DNA of 5,508 nucleotides from Bacillota bacterium (GCA_023409755.1 JAEYRA010000163.1:1-5508); one strand, 5' to 3'; counted from the stretch's first letter, positions 1 to 4,770 are shown. Numbers and translations: made by a program. Notes: a model not told the origin generated them from the letters alone.

Positions 1-1
1 C

Positions 2-106
2 GCTTTGGCGGCGCTCGTGCGGAGGGGACGGTTGCTCCGGCAGCCTTCCGTGCAGCGTTTACGCCAACGCGGGGCATCGTGTTTTTCTGGCGAAAAGCAC
101 TGTTAG
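2..106 (+). CDS. possible 3' end of an upstream gene (partial)
   Basis: From the left edge the second forward frame stays open for 34 codons and stops at TAG 104-106. The translation begins ALAALVRRGRLLRQ and is rich in Leu, Arg and Gln, with mostly G/C third positions in its first half, as in the neighbouring genes. It stops about 18 bases before the -10 box of the next promoter, where an upstream gene would be expected to end. The other two forward frames are also open over part of this stretch, so the choice of frame is weak. No family can be recognised from so short a tail, and there is no terminator-like hairpin before the promoter. Confidence 0.25.
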   Translation, partial: ALAALVRRGRLLRQPSVQRLRQRGASCFSGEKHC

Positions 107-120
107 CCCCCCACCTTCCT

Positions 121-129
121 TGCTATAAT
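121..129 (+). promoter_or_regulatory. extended -10 promoter for the GtrA/phosphatase run
   Basis: TGCTATAAT is a perfect extended -10 element (TGn followed by TATAAT at 124-129). The -35 position (about 101-106, TGTTAG) matches poorly, which is common when the TGn extension is present. Transcription would start near 135-136, about 20 bases before the GTG start at 157. This also rules out the in-frame ATG at 79 as the gtrA start, because it lies upstream of the promoter. Confidence 0.7.
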
Positions 130-156
130 ACTACCATCGACAAAGGGGGCGCAAGG

Positions 157-567
157 GTGGACGGGATTCGACAGCTGTTCGTACGGCACCGGCAGTTCCT
201 GCTTTATTGCATGGTGGGCGCGGCCAACACGCTCATCACCATGGCGGCACTGTGGTTGTTCTTCGATGTGTGGCATTGGAACCACGGGGTGTCCTACGCC
301 CTGGCGTATGCCGCGGGCGTGGTCAACGGGTATTTCTGGAGCACGCGCACCGTGTTCCGCACCCGCGGCACGGCGGCCAACCTCACCAAGTTCATTTTGG
401 TCAATCTGGCGACGTTGGCGGTCAATCAGGGCCTCATGTGGCTCTTTGTGGATAAGCTGGGCATCTACTCCCTGCTGGCACAAGCGCTGGTGGTGCCGTT
501 CACGTTCATCGCCAATTTCTCATTGAACCGCCTGTGGACCTTCGCTCAGCCGGGCGAAGGCCGGTAG
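157..567 (+). CDS. GtrA-family membrane protein
   Basis: This encodes a 136-residue integral membrane protein of the GtrA/DPMS family, whose members are thought to move polyprenyl-linked sugars across the membrane or to assist cell-surface polysaccharide and teichoic acid glycosylation. Four hydrophobic segments lie at about residues 14-38, 45-63, 78-98 and 104-124. The family signatures are visible: FLLYCMVGAANT at the start of helix 1, GVVNGYFWSTRTVF after helix 2, and IANFSLNRLWTF at the end. The GTG at 157 is chosen because AAAGGGGG (142-149) sits 7 bases upstream and the promoter ends at 129. The frame continues back to ATG 79, but that codon precedes the promoter. Ten bases separate it from the phosphatase gene, so the two are probably co-transcribed. 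The substrate is unknown, and no glycosyltransferase partner is inside the window. Confidence 0.88.
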   Translation: MDGIRQLFVRHRQFLLYCMVGAANTLITMAALWLFFDVWHWNHGVSYALAYAAGVVNGYFWSTRTVFRTRGTAANLTKFILVNLATLAVNQGLMWLFVDKLGIYSLLAQALVVPFTFIANFSLNRLWTFAQPGEGR

Positions 568-577
568 CGGCCGCGTT

Positions 578-1387
578 GTGGCGCTGCTGACGTTGGCTGG
601 GGCACGGGGCCGGGCGTTGACGACCGGCCTTTCCGGCTGGCAGGCGGCCAGCGGGCAGCTCTTAGGCGCGCGGCAGGAGCAGCAGGACGCCTGCGGGGTG
701 TTCCCGGCGGGGCGTGGGTTGCTGGCAGTGGTGGCCGATGGCATGGGCGGCATGGCCCAGGGCGGCGCGGCAGCAGCGCTGGCGCTGCGCACCATTGGGC
801 AGGCGGCGGGTGAGCTGCCGGGGGCCGATGCCCCTTTTGAGGCCCTGCGTACCTTGCTGGAGACGGCCAACCGCGCCGTCTACCAGGGTGTGGGGCGCGG
901 GGGGGTTCCGGGGCTTTCGGGCACGACGCTCTGCGCCGTGGTGGTGGAGCAGAACCGCGCCCGTGTCTTTTGGTGCGGAGACAGCCGGGCGTACCTGTCG
1001 CGGGGCGGGCGGCTCTATGCCCTCACCGACGACCACATCTACGCCCGCTACCTCACCCAGATGGTGCGCGAGGGCGTCATTACTGAGGAACAGGCCCTGG
1101 CCAACCCCCGGCGGGGGCACCTGACCGGCTACCTGGGCATGCGTGCGCTGGAGGATTACTCCATCACCACCGGCCCCATGACGCTGGAGGAGGGTGACCG
1201 GCTGCTGCTGTGTACCGACGGGCTCTACCGCGGGCTGGGGGAGGGCGGCCTCAACGAACACCTCGCGGCCCCGCCGCGCCGGGCGGTGGGCCGCATGCTG
1301 GCAGAGCTCATGCGCCGCCACCTGCCCGGGCAGGACAATGCCACCGCCCTTGTGCTACAATGGGGCGAAGCCGCAAGAAAGGAATGA
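578..1387 (+). CDS. PP2C-family Ser/Thr protein phosphatase
   Basis: This encodes a 269-residue cytosolic metal-dependent (PPM/PP2C) phosphatase of the Stp/PrpC type, which removes phosphate from Ser/Thr residues. The motifs occur in the usual order: R32-x4-D37, ADGMGG at 53-58, SGTT at 114-117, CGDSRAYL at 133-140, TDDH at 150-153, CTDGL at 212-216 and QDNAT at 252-256. The metal-binding aspartates D37, D54, D214 and D253 are all present, so it should be active. There is no transmembrane segment and no extra sensory domain. The GTG start at 578 follows the gtrA stop by 10 bases and has only a weak Shine-Dalgarno (GGTAG, which contains that stop). Translation may depend on coupling, and the true start could be a few codons inward. 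In many Firmicutes this phosphatase sits beside a PASTA kinase (PrkC); no kinase is visible here. Confidence 0.9.
   Translation: MALLTLAGARGRALTTGLSGWQAASGQLLGARQEQQDACGVFPAGRGLLAVVADGMGGMAQGGAAAALALRTIGQAAGELPGADAPFEALRTLLETANRAVYQGVGRGGVPGLSGTTLCAVVVEQNRARVFWCGDSRAYLSRGGRLYALTDDHIYARYLTQMVREGVITEEQALANPRRGHLTGYLGMRALEDYSITTGPMTLEEGDRLLLCTDGLYRGLGEGGLNEHLAAPPRRAVGRMLAELMRRHLPGQDNATALVLQWGEAARKE
1332..1361 (+). promoter_or_regulatory. candidate internal promoter for the 30-residue membrane peptide
   Basis: TGCTACAAT (1353-1361) is an extended -10 element. AGGACA at 1332-1337, 18 bases upstream of the TACAAT hexamer, matches four of six -35 bases. Both lie in the last codons of the phosphatase gene. 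The codons over the -10 (CTT GTG CTA CAA) include CTT, CTA and CAA, unusual beside the CTG/CTC/CAG usage of this gene, which hints at selection for something other than protein. A transcript would start near 1368, leaving a leader of about 24 bases before ATG 1392. Confidence 0.4.
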
Positions 1388-1391
1388 ATGC

Positions 1392-1484
1392 ATGAAGACT
1401 GGGGTAAAAATCGTGGCCATCATTGCCACTATCATGTTTGTTTTAGCGCTCATCTTGCCCTATGTGGGGCTGTTTGGCAACTAA
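1392..1484 (+). CDS. 30-residue single-helix membrane peptide
   Basis: This short gene encodes a 30-residue peptide: a basic N-terminus (MKTGVK), then an almost uninterrupted hydrophobic stretch from about residue 6 to 28 ending in PYVGLFGN. It should be one membrane-spanning helix with its N-terminus inside. The ATG at 1392 has AAAGGA (1378-1383) about 8 bases upstream and lies 4 bases after the phosphatase stop. An alternative ATG at 1388 is in another frame and gives a His/Cys-rich peptide without membrane character. I do not recognise a named family, though short Lys-led single-helix peptides are common and often unannotated in Firmicutes. It may be co-transcribed with the phosphatase or start from the candidate promoter inside that gene. 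Function is unknown. Confidence 0.6.
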   Translation: MKTGVKIVAIIATIMFVLALILPYVGLFGN

Positions 1485-1517
1485 CAAGACCCCTTGGGAT
1501 TATTTGGAAGCCCCCGC

Positions 1518-1546
1518 TTGATTGCCGCACACATACGTGTTAGTAT
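1518..1546 (+). promoter_or_regulatory. promoter of the 94-residue membrane protein gene
   Basis: TTGATT (1518-1523) and TAGTAT (1541-1546) are separated by 17 bases, and the -10 carries a TGn extension (TG at 1538-1539). Transcription would start near 1552-1553. The leader then contains the perfect 10-bp palindrome GGCAATTGCC (1567-1576) before the ribosome binding site AGGAGG (1587-1592). Confidence 0.6.
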
Positions 1547-1599
1547 ATGAATAAATTGACGCCTTTGGCAATTGCCGGGGTGGAAGAGGAGGATTATCC

Positions 1600-1884
1600 A
1601 TGGCGCAGATCGAGCCCAATGTGACCGCGCAACCCGCACCCAACGAGACCGTTTCCTTTGGCGAGTGGGTGGGAACGCTCATCCTTCTGCTCATCCCCAT
1701 CGTGGGGTTCATCCTGATGCTGGTGTGGGCCTTCGGCAGCGGGGCCAAGCCCAGCAAGCGCAACTTCGCCCGTGCCTATTTCCTGCTGTGGGCCATCGGC
1801 GTGGTGATCGGCACCATCACATTCTTCGCCTCGGCAGCTTCACTGGCCGCGTTCTTTTCCGGCTTGGCCGGCATGGGTTACTGA
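1600..1884 (+). CDS. 94-residue two-helix membrane protein
   Basis: This encodes a 94-residue protein with a polar, Pro/Asn-rich N-terminus (1-20) and two hydrophobic segments at about 22-46 and 60-86. Between them is a conserved-looking loop, LVWAFGSGAKPSKRNFARA (41-59). From memory, that 'WAFG ... K.NFARA' pattern recurs in many short uncharacterised membrane proteins of Firmicutes and Bacteroidetes, so this is probably a member of that widespread family of unknown function. The start is secure: AGGAGG at 1587-1592 lies 7 bases before ATG 1600, and a good promoter is present. The final 45 bases overlap the end of the minus-strand Fur-family gene, an arrangement with no room for a terminator between them. 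No catalytic residues are seen. Confidence 0.8.
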   Translation: MAQIEPNVTAQPAPNETVSFGEWVGTLILLLIPIVGFILMLVWAFGSGAKPSKRNFARAYFLLWAIGVVIGTITFFASAASLAAFFSGLAGMGY

Positions 1885-2307
1885 GCGGGCCCGGCACTCC
1901 CTGCACAAGCCGTAGAGCTCCAGCCGGTGGCCGGTGACGTCGAAGCCCAGCCGATCCATGACCTCGCGCTCGTAGTCGTGCAGCGGGCAGCCATCCACCG
2001 GTTGGATGCGCCCGCAGGCCGAGCAAACCAGGTGGTGGGTGTGGTCGGCGGGGGTCAAGTCCCACACGGCGCGGTCCGCCCCCGCCAGGGTGGACTTCCG
2101 CACCAGCCCGTGGTGTTCCAGCGTCTCCAGGTTGCGGTAGATGGACGACAGGTTGATGGACACACCCCGTTCCCGCAGCTTGAGGAACAGCCCCTCGGCC
2201 CCCAGCGGTTGGGGGCTGGCGGCCAGCAATTCCAGTATTTCCATACGATGCCTGGTGCACTTGATGCCCAGGCTTTTCATTTGCCTTGTGAAATCCGGCT
2301 GCGGCAT
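1840..2307 (-). CDS. Fur-family metal-responsive transcriptional regulator
   Basis: This encodes a 155-residue Fur-superfamily DNA-binding protein, a cytosolic dimeric repressor whose affinity for DNA depends on bound metal or peroxide (the Fur, Zur and PerR branches). The N-terminal winged helix covers about residues 8-72, with recognition helix NLSSIYRNLETL at 52-63. The C-terminal dimerisation domain has the metal-site sequence DHTHHLVCSACG (88-99) and the structural zinc pairs C95/C98 and C135/C138. The ATG at 2305-2307 is preferred because AAAGGAG lies 6 bases upstream. An open frame continues further upstream, but without family similarity, and it crosses the promoter. The branch cannot be fixed by eye: the GCPL segment (106-109) and two CxxC pairs are seen in several clostridial Fur/Zur-like proteins. 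No metal transporter gene is adjacent, so the regulon is unknown. A 21-bp dyad in its own leader suggests autoregulation. Confidence 0.92.
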   Translation of the reverse strand: MPQPDFTRQMKSLGIKCTRHRMEILELLAASPQPLGAEGLFLKLRERGVSINLSSIYRNLETLEHHGLVRKSTLAGADRAVWDLTPADHTHHLVCSACGRIQPVDGCPLHDYEREVMDRLGFDVTGHRLELYGLCRECRARSVTHAGQAGKERGQ

Positions 2308-2345
2308 GGCGTCTCCTTTCCGCCCGGCGGGGCGGGTGTGGGCGC

Positions 2346-2366
2346 AGATGCAACCCGTTTGCGTCT
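2346..2366. promoter_or_regulatory. candidate operator of the Fur-family regulator
   Basis: This 21-bp imperfect inverted repeat is centred on C2356, with core GCAAcccgtTTGC (2350-2362). By hand count 8 of 10 base pairs are symmetric. It lies between the -10 box and the ribosome binding site of the regulator gene, within or just after the predicted transcription start. Its size fits the 19-21 bp sites known for Fur-family dimers. Assigning it to this regulator is inference from position. Confidence 0.5.
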
Positions 2367-2373
2367 TCCCCTT

Positions 2374-2382
2374 AGTATAGCA
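2374..2382 (-). promoter_or_regulatory. extended -10 promoter of the Fur-family gene
   Basis: Read on the minus strand this is TGCTATACT, an extended -10 with five of six hexamer matches. The -35 position (about 2397-2402) is poor and falls within the perfect dyad at 2390-2407. The transcription start would be near 2367, leaving a leader of about 60 bases. Confidence 0.6.
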
Positions 2383-2389
2383 CAGAAGT

Positions 2390-2407
2390 AGGGGCGGTTG
2401 CGCCCCT
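2390..2407. repeat. inverted repeat upstream of the Fur-family promoter
   Basis: AGGGGCG and CGCCCCT form a perfect 7-bp dyad around the four-base loop GTTG. It covers the -35 position of the minus-strand promoter. Neither strand has a following T-run, so it is not an intrinsic terminator. A second, imperfect dyad (core GCTGT-TGCG-ACAGC, 2419-2432) lies just beyond. Either could be an operator, but that is inference. Confidence 0.5.
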
Positions 2408-2438
2408 TCGCGTCTGCCGCTGTTGCGACAGCCGCGAT

Positions 2439-2570
2439 TTAGAGATTGTATTCCTGATTTGCCGTATCGTTCGCCGCACATGTCGCCGAACGATAATAAA
2501 CGATAGTGCGCATGCGGATTTTTGGGAAATACGTTTCGCCGTGGGCGGGATTTTGCTGCCAGCTTTGCAC
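2439..2570 (-). CDS. 43-codon small ORF, possibly a serine-recombinase relic
   Basis: On the minus strand a GTG (2568-2570) preceded by GGAAAGGAG with a 6-base gap opens a frame of 43 codons ending at TAA (2439-2441). The first 19 residues look unremarkable. From M20 the translation reads MRTIVYYRSAT and continues with a Gln about 20 residues in. This resembles the first strand of the serine recombinase/resolvase N-terminal domain (YxRxS...Q), although the catalytic serine position would be Ala. Third positions are only about half G/C (23 of 43), unlike the surrounding genes, which argues either for non-coding sequence or for foreign or decayed DNA. The inverted repeat at 2465-2495 lies inside it. 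It could be a degraded recombinase fragment, a real small gene, or chance. No other mobile-element parts are visible. Confidence 0.25.
   Translation of the reverse strand: MQSWQQNPAHGETYFPKIRMRTIVYYRSATCAANDTANQEYNL
2465..2506. repeat. TATCGTT inverted repeat with a third half-site
   Basis: TATCGTTCG (2465-2473) and its exact complement CGAACGATA (2487-2495) form a 9-bp perfect dyad around a 13-base centre that includes the palindrome ACATGT (2478-2483). AACGATAG follows at 2499-2506, repeating the right arm in direct orientation 10 bases on. Three copies of TATCGTT/AACGATA in 42 bases suggest a protein binding site or a structured RNA. There is no T-run on either strand to make a terminator. 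Confidence 0.5.
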
Positions 2571-2663
2571 GAGCTTCTCCTTTCCACCCGCCGGATGAAC
2601 CGTCGGTTGGTTCCGGCTTTCACATCCTGGCAGGCTCTTTGCAAGTAGGCCGGTTCGCACCCT

Positions 2664-2698
2664 CGCCGTTTGACGGCGGGCCGTGGCGGGGCTAGAAT
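2664..2698 (+). promoter_or_regulatory. mnmE promoter with a dyad over the -35 box
   Basis: TTGACG (2670-2675) and TAGAAT (2693-2698) are separated by exactly 17 bases, with five of six matches to each consensus hexamer, so this should be a strong sigma-A promoter. The start point would be near 2705, giving a leader of about 18 bases that consists mostly of the ribosome binding site GGGAGGTG (2711-2718). A perfect dyad, CGCCGT-TTG-ACGGCG (2664-2678), covers the -35 box and could be an operator. Confidence 0.75.
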
Positions 2699-2722
2699 GG
2701 TGCAAACGACGGGAGGTGGCCC

Positions 2723-4084
2723 ATGGACGACGGGCGTACGATAGCGGCGCTGGCGACGGCGCCGGGCATGGCGGGGGTGGCGGTGGTGCGGGTGAGCGGC
2801 CCGGACGCCTTGGCGGTGCTGCGGCGATGCTTCAGCCGCCGTGGGGCTTACGAGCCGCGCAAGCTCTACCATGGCCGGGTGCTGCTGGCGGGCCAGCCGG
2901 TGGAGCAGGCGCTGGCCGTCTGGTTCCGCGCGCCCCACAGCTACACCGGGGAGGACACCGCTGAACTCCACTGCCACGGCGGGCAGGAAGCCGTCCGCGC
3001 AACGCTGGAGGCACTCTTTGCCGCCGGGGCCGTGCCGGCTGAGCCGGGGGAGTTCACCCGTCGGGCCTTCCTCAACGGCCGGATGGACCTCTCCCAGGCT
3101 GAGGCGGTCATGGACGTTATCGCCGCCCGGGCCGAGGGGGCCCACCGCCTGGCCCTGGGTCAGCTGGAAGGCCGCCTGGGGCGGGAGGTCAGCGCCCTGG
3201 CCGATGATCTCCTCACCCTGCTGGCCGAGGTCGAGGTCACCGTCGATTACCCCGAGGAGGACCTGGAGGAACGCACGACCGCCCACTGCATCAGCCGGCT
3301 GACGGCCACCGCTGCCGCGCTGGAGCGGCTGCTCGCCACGGCGCGGGCGGGCCGCACCCTGCGGGAGGGGCTGCGCTGTGCCATCGTGGGGCGGCCCAAC
3401 GCCGGCAAGTCCTCCCTGCTCAACGCCCTGCTGGGGGAGGATCGCGCCATCGTGACGGCCACGCCCGGTACCACCCGCGACACGCTGGACGCCGAGGCCG
3501 ACCTCGACGGCCTGGCGGTGACCTTTGTAGACACGGCGGGCATCCGCCACAGCGACGATGAGGTGGAACGCCTGGGGGTGGAGCGGGCGCGCCGGGCGCT
3601 GACAACGGCGGGGGTGGCCGTCCTCGTGTTGGATGGCAGCCAGCCGCTCACTGCCGACGACCGGGACATCGCCGGGGCTTGCGCCGGGCTGCCGCTGGTC
3701 GTTGCCGTCAACAAGGCCGACCTGCCCCAGGCGCTGACGCCGGGGGAGGCCGCCGCCGCGCTGGGCGCCGCCCACGCCGTGGCCCTTTCGGCCCGTACCG
3801 GCGCAGGGGTGGATGCCCTTCGTGCCCTGCTGCGCCAGCTGGCCCTGGGCAGCGAGTCGTTGGGGGAGTCGGCGGTACTGGCCAATCTCCGGCACATCGA
3901 GTGCGCCCGGCAGGCCCACGCCGCGCTGGGGGAGGCTCTCAATGCCCTGCGCGCCGGCTTCCCGCCGGACACCGCCGCCCTGGACATCCGCCGGGCCTGG
4001 CACGCCCTGGGGCAGATTACCGGCGGCACCGTGGACGAGGACGTCATCGACCTCATCTTTTCACGGTTCTGTTTGGGGAAGTAG
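2723..4084 (+). CDS. mnmE: tRNA uridine-34 modification GTPase MnmE
   Basis: MnmE (TrmE) works with MnmG to add a carboxymethylaminomethyl or aminomethyl group to carbon 5 of the wobble uridine in certain tRNAs, using methylene-tetrahydrofolate and GTP hydrolysis. The 453-residue length is normal. The N-terminal folate-binding domain starts TIAALATAPGMAGVAVVRVSG (6-26) and includes the PGEFTRRAFLNGRMDL segment (108-123). The inserted G domain has GRPNAGKS (223-230), TTRD (250-253), DTAG (270-273), NKAD (330-333) and SARTG (356-360). The protein ends in FCLGK (449-453), whose cysteine is the conserved terminal one. The ATG at 2723 has GGGAGG upstream and a consensus promoter. In many Firmicutes mnmE sits near the origin with rnpA, yidC, jag and mnmG. 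Here it is monocistronic-looking, between a Fur-family gene and a NUDIX gene. No clear terminator follows. Confidence 0.98.
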   Translation: MDDGRTIAALATAPGMAGVAVVRVSGPDALAVLRRCFSRRGAYEPRKLYHGRVLLAGQPVEQALAVWFRAPHSYTGEDTAELHCHGGQEAVRATLEALFAAGAVPAEPGEFTRRAFLNGRMDLSQAEAVMDVIAARAEGAHRLALGQLEGRLGREVSALADDLLTLLAEVEVTVDYPEEDLEERTTAHCISRLTATAAALERLLATARAGRTLREGLRCAIVGRPNAGKSSLLNALLGEDRAIVTATPGTTRDTLDAEADLDGLAVTFVDTAGIRHSDDEVERLGVERARRALTTAGVAVLVLDGSQPLTADDRDIAGACAGLPLVVAVNKADLPQALTPGEAAAALGAAHAVALSARTGAGVDALRALLRQLALGSESLGESAVLANLRHIECARQAHAALGEALNALRAGFPPDTAALDIRRAWHALGQITGGTVDEDVIDLIFSRFCLGK

Positions 4085-4181
4085 GCTTGCCATTATGGTG
4101 TTCCCATGAATGGGGAAGTCAGGTAAATCCAGTCATGGAACCCTCTCCTCCACCAAAGGACATCGAAGGGACGGAGCATTT

Positions 4182-4625
4182 ATGGGCAGCAACGAACGAG
4201 CGAAGTGGGTTGGCGTTTGCGCGAAGGGCTTGATTTTTCATGACGGAAAGTTTTTGATCATTCAAAGGTCTCGAAAATATGACGATCTCTTTGCGTATAC
4301 ATGGGAGGTGCCGGGCGGCTCAATGGAGGACGGCGAAACCCTCGAAGAGTGTCTGGTGAGGGAAGTCAGGGAAGAAGTCGGTCTTGAGATTGAGATCATA
4401 CGGTTTCTGTATTCATGGCAAATCCATAGGGAGGAACCGCAGCAAACACAGGGGTATACATTTTTATGCGTTGCCCCACACAATCAGGTACGCTTGTCGT
4501 ATGAACACGTAGACTATGCATGGATATGCCCGGAAGAGATTTCGTCTTACAATTTTAGTATGGGCATCCGAAATGACTTTGCCAAAATAGATTGGAACCA
4601 TTTGCTGGAGACAACGAACCAATAG
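4182..4625 (+). CDS. NUDIX hydrolase
   Basis: This encodes a 147-residue NUDIX pyrophosphohydrolase, which cleaves a nucleoside diphosphate linked to another group (oxidised dNTPs, sugar nucleotides, ADP-ribose and similar) with Mg2+ or Mn2+. The full Nudix box is present: G46-x5-E52-x7-R60-E61-V62-x-E64-E65-x-G67-L68, preceded by WEVPGG (41-46). The substrate cannot be told from the sequence. ATG 4182 is chosen because GGAG (4173-4176) lies 5 bases upstream and the fold begins soon after. An in-frame ATG at 4110 adds 24 low-complexity residues without a ribosome binding site. Hand-counted GC over 4201-4620 is about 47%, far below mnmE, and A/T-ending codons are frequent, so the gene was probably acquired horizontally. 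It lies 97 bases after mnmE without a clear promoter of its own and converges on the HTH/DUF2975 operon. Confidence 0.93.
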   Translation: MGSNERAKWVGVCAKGLIFHDGKFLIIQRSRKYDDLFAYTWEVPGGSMEDGETLEECLVREVREEVGLEIEIIRFLYSWQIHREEPQQTQGYTFLCVAPHNQVRLSYEHVDYAWICPEEISSYNFSMGIRNDFAKIDWNHLLETTNQ

Positions 4626-4671
4626 GCGTATGTCCTTTTATGGCGTGAACGGCATTCTGTGCCAACGAGTA

Positions 4672-4707
4672 TAAGTAAAATGAGCCCAACGCCAAAGCGT
4701 CGGACTC
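4672..4707 (-). terminator. intrinsic terminator of the HTH/DUF2975 operon
   Basis: In the minus-strand RNA, the segment from 4707 down to 4682 folds into an 11-bp stem (nine Watson-Crick and two G-U pairs) closed by the loop UUUG. It is followed at once by AUUUUACUUA (4681-4672). On the plus strand the two G-U pairs become mismatches and the stem is followed by AAAAGG, so it should work only for the minus-strand genes. It lies 64 bases after the HTH stop codon. Confidence 0.75.
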
Positions 4708-4723
4708 AAAAGGCAGGCGACTC

Positions 4724-4753
4724 GGGGTGCTGCGTCTGTCAGGCAGCGTCCCC
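4724..4753 (-). other. second hairpin between the HTH gene and its terminator
   Basis: GGGG-T-GCTGC (4724-4733) can pair with GCAGC-GT-CCCC (4743-4753) around a 9-base loop, giving two short GC stems with a small internal loop. No U-run follows in the minus-strand direction. It may protect or pause the 3' end of the transcript, but no function is shown. Confidence 0.35.
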
Positions 4754-4770
4754 AGGTGCGCGGTTGCGCG

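Noticed and set aside
79..156. N-terminal extension of the GtrA protein from ATG 79
   Set aside because: It lies upstream of a perfect extended -10 promoter (121-129), lacks a ribosome binding site and adds residues unlike the family. GTG 157 has a good ribosome binding site.
662..1321. 219-codon minus-strand open frame
   Set aside because: It is the shadow of the PP2C phosphatase gene, low-complexity and without a start context. All phosphatase motifs lie on the plus strand.
1485..1517. Possible terminator after the 30-residue peptide gene
   Set aside because: Only a three-base stem (CCC-CTT-GGG) can be made before the ATTATTT stretch, too weak to call.
2308..2481. 58-residue N-terminal extension of the Fur-family protein
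   Set aside because: It crosses the extended -10 promoter and the dyad, has no family similarity, and the internal ATG has a strong ribosome binding site.
2650..2662. T-loop-like GGTTCGCACCC suggesting a tRNA
   Set aside because: No matching acceptor stem, D arm or anticodon arm could be found upstream, and the sequence runs straight into the mnmE promoter.
2372..4003. 543-codon open frame on the minus strand
   Set aside because: It is antisense to mnmE, rich in Gly/Arg/Gln/Pro without any family motif, and arises because the GC-rich gene has few stop codons on its complement. MnmE on the plus strand is certain.
3247..4056. 269-codon minus-strand open frame
   Set aside because: It has Ser/Arg/Ala-rich shadow composition antisense to the MnmE G domain.
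4099..4119. Inverted repeat TTCCCA-TGAA-TGGGGAA after mnmE as a terminator
   Set aside because: The stem is short, contains an extra G and is not followed by a T-run.
4110..4181. Upstream ATG for the NUDIX gene
   Set aside because: It has no ribosome binding site, and the 24 added residues are low-complexity and outside the fold. ATG 4182 has GGAG at proper spacing.
4651..4663. GGCA-TTCTG-TGCC hairpin as a NUDIX terminator
   Set aside because: It has a four-base stem and no T-run on the plus strand.
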